Below are positions 10,924-17,452 of a stretch of 64,000 nucleotides of DNA, in pieces. Under the pieces are notes generated by a model, which was given only the letters and a program-made list of their open reading frames with translations, made no database searches and was not told where the DNA came from. A program made the position numbers and the translations under genes. Every line of letters starts with the position of its first letter. The stretch's first letter is position 1. Origin of the DNA: Diabrotica undecimpunctata (taxonomy: Eukaryota > Arthropoda > Insecta > Coleoptera > Chrysomelidae); the NCBI RefSeq assembly GCF_040954645.1, contig NC_092810.1:9222185-9286184 (forward strand), read 5' to 3'.

Positions 10924-13900
10924 TTGCCCCCCTCTTAAAAGATGGTTCCTCCTGGAACCTTGTCGGGACTGGAACCGGAACTGTATGCTGGTATCGGCAA
11001 CTGGACCCTCTTTTACAACTTCCAGTTGTATAAAAATGACAAGGGACGGTTTTCTCTCCGCACCAGTAACTATGCGGATTGCAACAGACTAACACCTGGA
11101 CTTCGGTGTCTTTGAAGATCTCCTCCACCATATTTCGGATAACCCTCCAATCTAATTGGCGGCACTCCAACTTTGGCATGGCTAACTTTTGCACGTCGGA
11201 CTCTAGTACGTGCTCTCTCAATTGAAGTAAGGCTTCCCATACATCTCGGTAGGTAGGTTGGTCACGGGCAGTGTCTTTTGTTACCAGGTAGAAAAGGTAA
11301 CGTGATGCATCTTGGAGTTTCAAGGTTTTACCGGGAGCTGGCACCTGGCATTGAAGTTCTGCAACTCGACCAAACTTCCTTCGAAAGACGGATGCCAACC
11401 CTGGTGCGTCTTTGATACTGGCCGGGATGGTGAGGGCCAGCGAGTAGTCATCGGGGAGCGCTAGTAGATCTTGCTTTTCTTCAGTGGTAACACCATGTCT
11501 CGCTTTACCGGTACCTCCATAGGCACCCATGAATTCCTCAAACGTGAGGTCAGACACATCGTGGACTTGGTTTACTTCCACTTCTTCATCTACGTCGTGG
11601 TCACCTTCGAAAGACGCCAGCCGGTTATGGTGTACTATCATCGGCTTTCCCTTCGGAATCTTGCTTATTCGGTAGATGACATCGTTGATCTTCTCCATAA
11701 TGAGGTATGGACCTTCCCAAAACTGCTGCAATTTGGGAGAACAACCTTTTCGCTTCTTGGGATTATACAGCCATACTTTGTCGTTCTTCTTAAAGCAACC
11801 CTTTTCGGCTTGTGTATCGTACCGTTTCTTCATTCGGTCGCTAGCGATCTGAAGGTGGGAACGGACCAACTCATGTACATCGTCCATTCTTCTTCGTAAT
11901 TCGATCACATAATCTTCACCTGCTACATCTTCTCCAGGTCGACACCCAAACTCTAGATCACAAGGTAGTCGCATTTCGCGTCCGAATAGGACTTTCGCTG
12001 GTGTCTGGCCTGTTGATTCGTTAACAGCAGATCTGTAGGCCATTGTGAAGAACGGAAGGTATTGGTCCCAGTCTCGCTGATGATCGGACACCATCTTTGT
12101 CAAATATTTGCCAACTGTCCTATTCATCCGTTCTACCATACCATCAGATTGCGGATGATATGCTGTAGTTCTTGTTTTCTTCATGCCTAGTCTATCACAT
12201 ATTCCTTGGAATAGATCGCTTTCGAAGTTCCTGCCTTGGTCACTATGGATCTCCAAAGGCACTCCAAATCGGCTGATATATTCTTGGATCAACTTATCTG
12301 CAACGGTGGCGGCCTTCTGGTCTGGAAGTGCGTAAATCTCGACCCACTTAGTGAAGTAATCCATTACTACCAGCATGTACTTGCCTCCATTTTCACTTTC
12401 TGGAAATGGCCCAGCGATGTCCAAAGCTATTCTTTCAAACGGGCTTCCAACATTATATTGTCTCATAGGAGCTCTCCTTTTTCGGTAAGGCCCGTTACTC
12501 GTGGCACAAATAGTACATTTCTTACACCAGTCTTTTACATCGTCGGAACTGTTCATCCAATAAAACCGTTCCCGAATTCGCTGAAGGGTTTTCCTTACAC
12601 CAAAATGCCCTCCCGATGGACTGTCGTGTAACTGACGAAGTACTTCGGCTATTCTGCTCTTTGGGATCACCAACTGTCTTCTCTTCTCTGAACCGTCATC
12701 ATTTTCCAGGACTCGTTTAAGCAAGCCATCTTCGATGATAAATGAGTCCCACTGGGCCCAATACGTCTTAACTACTGAGCATAGGTTTGATATTTCCTGC
12801 CAAGGTGGTCGACGGTTTTCCTCTTTCCATTTTCGGATTTTCTGTATAACTGGATCTCTCTCTTGTTCTTCCCTGATCTTAGTAGGCGTCCAGTCGGCGT
12901 TGACAATCGTCGTTCTTAGCACTGCTGCTTCCTTGGATTCCGTTTTGTTGCAGTGGGAACACTCTGCTGAGCATGGCCTTCTGGAAAGAGAATCAGCGTT
13001 TCTGTGGCTAACTCCGGCCCGGTGCTCAATCTTAAAATCGTATTCTTGGAGTCGTTCGATCCACCTGGCTATCTGACCCTCTGGATTCTTAAACTGCATC
13101 AACCACTTAAGGGCGGCATGGTCGGTTCGGATTAGAAACTTTCTGCCATAGAGGTATTGGTAGAAGTGCTCTACTGATTTAACTACTGCTAGAAGTTCTC
13201 TTCTCGTGACGCAATAATTCCGCTCAGGTTTTGAAAGGACTTTACTAAAATATCCGAGGACTCGTTCCTGTCCTCCTTGAATCTGAGACAGCACTCCTCC
13301 AATTCCCACGTTACTTGCATCCGTATCTAAGATGAACTCTCCTTCTGGCAGTGGATACCCCAAAATTGGTGCGGTTATTAAATGCTTTTTCAACGTTTCA
13401 AAGGCATTTTGGCAGTCTATATCCCAGCGGTATTCTCTTGCTTCCTCTGTAAGTCGCGTTAATGGCTTAGCGATATCTGCAAACTTCTTAATAAACCTCC
13501 GGTAGTAAGTACATAGTCCAAGAAAACTTCTCACTTGATGTTTGTCAGTTGGTTTTGGCCATTCCTTAATGGAATCGATTTTTCCCTTATCCACGGCCAC
13601 TCCTTCTTTACTGACTATATGACCCAGATAATTGACTTTACCTTGAAATAGCTGGCACTTCTTGGGGTTTAGCATCAATTGGGCAGCTTTAAGTCGATTA
13701 AAAACGTTTTCTAAATTCCTCAAATGATCTTCGAATGTCTCCCCCAAGACGATTATGTCATCTAAATAAACCAGGCATGTTTTCCAAGATAACCCTCTCA
13801 ACACATTTTCCATAAGCCTCTCAAATGTCGCAGGAGCATTACAAAGTCCAAATGGCATAACGTTGAATTGCCACAATCCAGATCCTGTGGTGAAGGCTGT

Positions 13901-15070
13901 CTTTTCTTTATCGACTGGGTCCATTTCTACCTGCCAGTATCCAGACTTCAAATCTAAAGTAGAAAACAATTTACTTCCAGCCAATGTGTCCAATGTGTCA
14001 TCGATCCGAGGCAGAGGATAACTATCTTTCTTGGTAACGTTGTTCAGCAAACGGTAATCCACACAGAACCTCGTCGTTCCGTCTTTCTTCTTAACCAGGA
14101 CCACCGGAGAGACCCATGGGCTCGTAGAAGGTTCTATCACCCCGTCTTTCTTCATTTCCTGAACAATCGTTTCAGCTTCCTCTCTTTTCGCCTGTGGTAA
14201 TCGTCGAGCTGTTTGACGAATTGGCTTAGCATTACCAGTATCAATTTTATGCTTAACAACCGTAGTTCTTCCCGTCTTTCCTCCTTTCGGTACGAAAATA
14301 TCACGATACTGCCGAAGAAATTCCCTTAATTTCCTTTTCTCCATCTGATTTAGAGACTGTCCTGCAACTGCAACCATTTGGTCGAATTTATCGTTGGAAT
14401 TATCAGATGTTGTCGCCTGACGGATTATGGATGTCACAGGTACACAAGTTCCTACTTTTGTCTCTTTCTTTATGGTCACTGGGTAGTCGTTGACATTGAT
14501 AAGTCTCACAGGAATTTCTTTAGCCGAAGTCACCAATTCCTTTCCAATTATGATTCCACGGCCAACCTCATCGTCGTGGTTCCAAGGCTCCATCATAACA
14601 GGTCTCCCTTCGTCCACAATTCCCTGTAGCCGCGCTACTATGATCGTTTCGCTTCTCGCAGGCACGACTGTATCTTCTTTAATGGCTGCTTGCACAGTGT
14701 TGTCATTATGTGGATGGAGAAATACTTCCTCGTTGCCAACTTTGATTACCTTATTCTTAAAATCCAATTGGAATCCATGCATATTCATTACGTCCATTCC
14801 TAATATAACATCCTCTTCGATGTCAGCAACTATAACAGTATGGACAAACTTTTCTGCTCCAATTCCCAATTGTACCTGGATTTCTCCATGAATGTTGGCA
14901 TTTTCACCTGTAGCGGTCCGAAGTCGCAACCTTGTTGGTAACAGTTTCTTTCGGCTGTTTATAACTGTCGGGCGTATAATGGTTCTGGTCGCTCCGGTAT
15001 CCACCAACAACGTATGCTTTTTACCATTTATGTCTCCATCTACATATACACTATCTTCACGACATTTCAA
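10913..15070 (-). CDS. pol: Gypsy Pol polyprotein with C-terminal macrodomain and CCCH finger
   Basis: 1,385 residues are open from a TTG at 15,070; the open frame extends upstream to 15,181 and overlaps the end of gag by about 40 bp in the -1 frame, so Pol is probably made as a Gag-Pol fusion. Domains in order (numbered from 15,070): aspartic protease DTG at 24-26; reverse transcriptase with SPWVSPVVLVKKKDG near 317 and YLDD at 435-438; RNase H with LDTDAS at 581 and TDHAALKWL at 649; integrase zinc-binding His815/His822 and Cys852/Cys855; catalytic D884, D944, E980 (35 residues between the last two); GPY/F module with WEGPY at 1118. There is no chromodomain. Residues 1200-1330 resemble a TARG1/OARD1-type macrodomain and 1344-1362 form a C-x7-C-x5-C-x3-H finger. 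The frame reads through the polypurine tract and stops inside the 3' LTR. Confidence 0.95.
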   Translation of the reverse strand: MKCREDSVYVDGDINGKKHTLLVDTGATRTIIRPTVINSRKKLLPTRLRLRTATGENANIHGEIQVQLGIGAEKFVHTVIVADIEEDVILGMDVMNMHGFQLDFKNKVIKVGNEEVFLHPHNDNTVQAAIKEDTVVPARSETIIVARLQGIVDEGRPVMMEPWNHDDEVGRGIIIGKELVTSAKEIPVRLINVNDYPVTIKKETKVGTCVPVTSIIRQATTSDNSNDKFDQMVAVAGQSLNQMEKRKLREFLRQYRDIFVPKGGKTGRTTVVKHKIDTGNAKPIRQTARRLPQAKREEAETIVQEMKKDGVIEPSTSPWVSPVVLVKKKDGTTRFCVDYRLLNNVTKKDSYPLPRIDDTLDTLAGSKLFSTLDLKSGYWQVEMDPVDKEKTAFTTGSGLWQFNVMPFGLCNAPATFERLMENVLRGLSWKTCLVYLDDIIVLGETFEDHLRNLENVFNRLKAAQLMLNPKKCQLFQGKVNYLGHIVSKEGVAVDKGKIDSIKEWPKPTDKHQVRSFLGLCTYYRRFIKKFADIAKPLTRLTEEAREYRWDIDCQNAFETLKKHLITAPILGYPLPEGEFILDTDASNVGIGGVLSQIQGGQERVLGYFSKVLSKPERNYCVTRRELLAVVKSVEHFYQYLYGRKFLIRTDHAALKWLMQFKNPEGQIARWIERLQEYDFKIEHRAGVSHRNADSLSRRPCSAECSHCNKTESKEAAVLRTTIVNADWTPTKIREEQERDPVIQKIRKWKEENRRPPWQEISNLCSVVKTYWAQWDSFIIEDGLLKRVLENDDGSEKRRQLVIPKSRIAEVLRQLHDSPSGGHFGVRKTLQRIRERFYWMNSSDDVKDWCKKCTICATSNGPYRKRRAPMRQYNVGSPFERIALDIAGPFPESENGGKYMLVVMDYFTKWVEIYALPDQKAATVADKLIQEYISRFGVPLEIHSDQGRNFESDLFQGICDRLGMKKTRTTAYHPQSDGMVERMNRTVGKYLTKMVSDHQRDWDQYLPFFTMAYRSAVNESTGQTPAKVLFGREMRLPCDLEFGCRPGEDVAGEDYVIELRRRMDDVHELVRSHLQIASDRMKKRYDTQAEKGCFKKNDKVWLYNPKKRKGCSPKLQQFWEGPYLIMEKINDVIYRISKIPKGKPMIVHHNRLASFEGDHDVDEEVEVNQVHDVSDLTFEEFMGAYGGTGKARHGVTTEEKQDLLALPDDYSLALTIPASIKDAPGLASVFRRKFGRVAELQCQVPAPGKTLKLQDASRYLFYLVTKDTARDQPTYRDVWEALLQLREHVLESDVQKLAMPKLECRQLDWRVIRNMVEEIFKDTEVQVLVCCNPHSYWCGEKTVPCHFYTTGSCKRGSSCRYQHTVPVPVPTRFQEEPSFKRGAMLR
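10927..10936 (-). promoter_or_regulatory. Polypurine tract
   Basis: Minus-strand AAGAGGGGGG lies 3 bases inside the 3' LTR boundary, the expected primer for plus-strand DNA synthesis. The same bases also encode part of the last residues of Pol (KRGA). Confidence 0.85.
10985..11041 (-). other. CCCH zinc finger coding segment of Pol
   Basis: Residues 1344-1362 read CHFYTTGSCKRGSSCRYQH, a canonical C-x7-C-x5-C-x3-H finger of the kind that usually binds RNA. It follows the macrodomain and is nearly the last thing before the LTR. Two further cysteines (CCNPHSYWC) just upstream could add metal ligands. The spacing is seen directly; an RNA-binding role is inferred from the family. Confidence 0.8.
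11084..11470 (-). other. TARG1-like macrodomain segment of Pol
   Basis: Residues about 1200-1330 match in order the core of ADP-ribose-binding macrodomains of the TARG1/OARD1 group: DDYSLALTI, then a loop GLASVFRRKFGRVAEL, then RYLFYLVTKD, PTYRDVWEALLQLREH, KLAMPKLEC, LDWRVIRNMVEEIF and TEVQVLVC. The lysine of the LVTK motif (1265), aligned with the TARG1 catalytic lysine, is kept. The glycine-rich GCGLD loop carrying the catalytic aspartate is shortened and replaced by LECRQLDW. Recognition is from memory of the family; no search was run. Confidence 0.82.
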
Positions 15071-15141
15071 AGAAGCTATTAGTATGAGAGGGTCTTTGGA
15101 AAAGTTCTGGGTCGAGGCTGCCCCCCTAAGGCTGACCCGTT

Positions 15142-16443
15142 CTAGTTTTCCTGATGGTGAGTTTCTTGATTTGCGTCGTACCTAGGGTGCTTACAGGAGC
15201 TTCGTACGTGTCCTATCTCGCCACAATTCCAGCATCTGATGGTCTTCGTTTTCTTGTATGTCATGCTTTTTATCATATTAACGAGCTGGTCAAGTTTATC
15301 TTCATCTCCTTCCTCTTTTACAGTCCTAACTTTACTGTACCCGCCAGAGGCCTGCGTAGCTGACTCGTATTCGAGGGCGGCGGATAAGACATCAACCAGC
15401 GTCTTGTGACGAGCTAGTCGTAGTGTTCTCTGCATTTCATGATCACGAAGACCATCAATAAACGTTTGAACGGCCAATTTTTCCATCATGTCTTCGGGAG
15501 CTGTTGGATAAGCATATCGTACTAATCTGGCAATATCTACCTCATATTCTTGAAGAGCCTCATCTTTCTTCTGTCTACGATTTTTAAGCTGCGACTGATA
15601 TACATGCTCCAAATGTTCGTGGCCATATCGCATATTTAACCTCTTCTTCAGTTGTTCGAAATCATCGGTCTCCTCTACGGCTATGGTCTGAAGCACATCT
15701 AAGGCATCTCCTCGAAGAGCGATAGTCAGGTTTACCGCCTTTTCTTTTTCAGACCATCCATTTGCTCTTGCGGCTGATTCGAACTGTTTCATGTAGTTGT
15801 TCCATGACGATTTTCCATCGAAAGTTGGGACTTTAACATGAATAGAACCTCCACTTCCTTCAAATTTCGGCCGTGTCTCCAACTTACATTTCGTCTCGTC
15901 TTCTTTTATCTCCACTGTAATCGGATTGTTACCTCTCTCTGCTGTCCCTGTTTCCTCCATCTTCCTTTCCATTTCTTTCATCTTTTCTTCGAAGGCCAAC
16001 ATATCGGCAGCAACTTGATTTTTTAACGAAGATATTCTATCGTCGAGGGCAGACATCTCAGAAGTGACTTTAGAGATTTCCGAAGAGATGTTAGCAGAGA
16101 CTTTGCTTTCCAGCGAAGAAATCTCGTTAGAAACTTTGTCTTCCAACGAAGCGATATCGCCGGAAACTTTGGCTACATCACCAGAAACTTTGGCTACATC
16201 AGAAGAAACTTTCGAAATATCGTCAGAAACTTTGTTCTCCAATGATGCGATGTCGCCGGAAACTTTCGAAATCGACGAGAGGACAGCATCTTCAAATATA
16301 TAGGTCTCTGGATCTAGTCCCTCTTCTAGCAAAGCGTTCTTTAGTCGTTGGACTAACTCAGCCTTTTTTCCGGTAGAAGCTAATTCTCTGTCTTCAAGAT
16401 GTCTTCTTAAATTAGTCACTGTCAGCTCATAAATCGTAGCCAT
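15142..16443 (-). CDS. gag: Gypsy Gag with SAP domain, coiled coil and CCHC knuckle
   Basis: The ATG at 16,443 is chosen over the upstream GTG at 16,449; it has a good context (AAAATGG) and gives 433 residues. The N-terminus (about 5-40, LTVTNLRRHLEDRELASTGK then KAELVQRL) is a SAP motif, normally a DNA/chromatin-binding helix-extended-loop-helix. Residues about 60-165 are a long coiled coil built of near repeats (KVSGDIASLE, KVSSDVAKVSGD). A capsid-like region follows (WNNYMKQFESAARANGWSE), and a zinc knuckle C-x2-C-x4-H-x4-C (CWNCGEIGHVRSSC) lies close to the end. Gag would form the particle and package the RNA. It ends in TAG 40 bp after the pol frame opens, so a -1 frameshift is expected. 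Confidence 0.93.
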   Translation of the reverse strand: MATIYELTVTNLRRHLEDRELASTGKKAELVQRLKNALLEEGLDPETYIFEDAVLSSISKVSGDIASLENKVSDDISKVSSDVAKVSGDVAKVSGDIASLEDKVSNEISSLESKVSANISSEISKVTSEMSALDDRISSLKNQVAADMLAFEEKMKEMERKMEETGTAERGNNPITVEIKEDETKCKLETRPKFEGSGGSIHVKVPTFDGKSSWNNYMKQFESAARANGWSEKEKAVNLTIALRGDALDVLQTIAVEETDDFEQLKKRLNMRYGHEHLEHVYQSQLKNRRQKKDEALQEYEVDIARLVRYAYPTAPEDMMEKLAVQTFIDGLRDHEMQRTLRLARHKTLVDVLSAALEYESATQASGGYSKVRTVKEEGDEDKLDQLVNMIKSMTYKKTKTIRCWNCGEIGHVRSSCKHPRYDANQETHHQEN

Positions 16444-16500
16444 TTTCACAATTTATTTTATATTCACTTGTATTATTATTATAAGTCTAATTTATGTTCG

Positions 16501-16518
16501 ATCCCACTTCTGACACCA
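16501..16518 (-). promoter_or_regulatory. Primer binding site, tRNA-Leu type
   Basis: Minus-strand TGGTGTCAGAAGTGGGAT starts 2 bases after the 5' LTR. It is complementary to the 3' end of the tRNA-Leu isoacceptors ending ATCCCACTTCTGACA plus CCA (tRNA sequence recalled, not searched). Confidence 0.8.
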
Positions 16519-16520
16519 TT

Positions 16521-16940
16521 TGTTGTGAATTTATTAATTGTTAAGTCTTTAATTTATAATGTCTTGTTCTTATCTTAATTCATTAAAAAGCACAATGAAT
16601 GATATTTATTTATTTTCACTAAACATACATAATTTATTAAAAAGCGAACGTAACATTTTATCGCGAGCGCGTCGTCCGAATTAACTAACTGTTTTCAAAA
16701 TAAAAGTTCCTCCATATTTATACGAAAACAGCTGCTCTAGAATCCCATGGATTTTGACCTCAATTGACCTGGTTTCGCCTCGAATGGACAGGCCTAATTC
16801 CGGAAGATTCGAATGGAACCAGTTTTTTTATTACTTGGAGTTTATGCCAGCTATTCGAAAGGTCTCGTATATTCTAAAACAGAACAGCATTAGTCATAAT
16901 ATAATACGGTTATTTTTAGGCCAGGATTTTTATCGTAACA
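16521..16940 (-). repeat. 5' LTR of the gypsy element
   Basis: 420 bp; same sequence as the LTR at 10,504-10,923 (offset 6,017). It should contain the element's promoter for minus-strand transcription. ORFs predicted inside the LTR on the plus strand are not genes. Confidence 0.95.
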
Positions 16941-17132
16941 GTATAAAGACGGTCTTGTATAAAATATGAAGGTACAAAGTAGAAATATATAAAGACCTTG
17001 ATGGCTCCAGTCCTGAAAGCAAATCTCAAGCATATTAATGCAGCTTTGGCAATGTTACTATGTGATGGAATTCTTGTATTTGTTGCAGTTTTTCAACAAC
17101 AAGATATTAATTTTTATTTTTTTTATTTTCAG

Positions 17133-17452
17133 CCATCCCGACCTCCTCCAAAACCCCTAATAGAAACCGCTATAGGACAATACACCATATTATCAGTTGT
17201 CTTAGGTGGCGTTGCCGTTCTAACAGTAATTGCCATAACTGCAGATGAGTGTAGGAAATGCTTCGACAAAGCGGCAAACTTACAGCCGGCAGAGAAAATA
17301 CAAAAGGCGTTTTGGGCTTATGGTAAAGATGTCGAAGGAGGGCATTTGCAAGAAGTGTTCACGATACTACATCGATTAGGATATAAAAAAGACGATAATT
17401 ACTCGGAGTGGGATCTGCTTTGGGCCCATGATTATCCCTTTACGGAACTTAG
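17133..17452 (+). CDS. TTLL15: TTLL15-like, first exon recognised
   Basis: The acceptor is a long T-tract ending TTTTCAG. It encodes the proline-rich start (PSRPPPKP), the membrane segment and the block KAFWAYGK...LLWAHDYPFTEL. It ends AG before gtaact, splitting an Arg codon. An open frame continues upstream into the intron to 16,998, but the strong acceptor argues against translation there. Confidence 0.88.

Larger units (their letters stand above)
10504..16940 (-). mobile_element. Complete Ty3/gypsy LTR retrotransposon with macrodomain
   Basis: A 6,437-bp element transcribed on the minus strand. It has two 420-bp LTRs beginning TGTT and ending AACA, which I found identical when compared by eye. 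The 4-bp duplication GTAT flanks it (10,500-10,503 and 16,941-16,944). Reading the minus strand: 5' LTR, primer site, gag, pol (protease, RT, RNase H, integrase, macrodomain, CCCH finger), polypurine tract, 3' LTR. There is no env-like ORF. Both ORFs are uninterrupted, so the copy looks recent and possibly capable of movement. It sits 192 bp upstream of the first recognised TTLL exon, in antisense orientation to that gene. Confidence 0.97.

Noticed and set aside
10737..11033. Plus-strand 98-codon ORF, also found at 16,754-16,969
   Set aside because: Lies in the LTR and is repeated only because the LTR is; antisense to pol at its end.
11471..14891. Several plus-strand ORFs of 83-142 codons
   Set aside because: Antisense shadows of the gypsy pol reading frame.
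16064..16303. Plus-strand Ser/Glu/Thr repeat ORF
   Set aside because: Antisense shadow of the repetitive coiled-coil part of gag.
16998..17132. Upstream extension of the first TTLL exon to an ATG at 16,998
   Set aside because: A long T-tract ending in CAG just before 17,133 is a strong splice acceptor, and the extension has a low-complexity Phe/Tyr run at its end.
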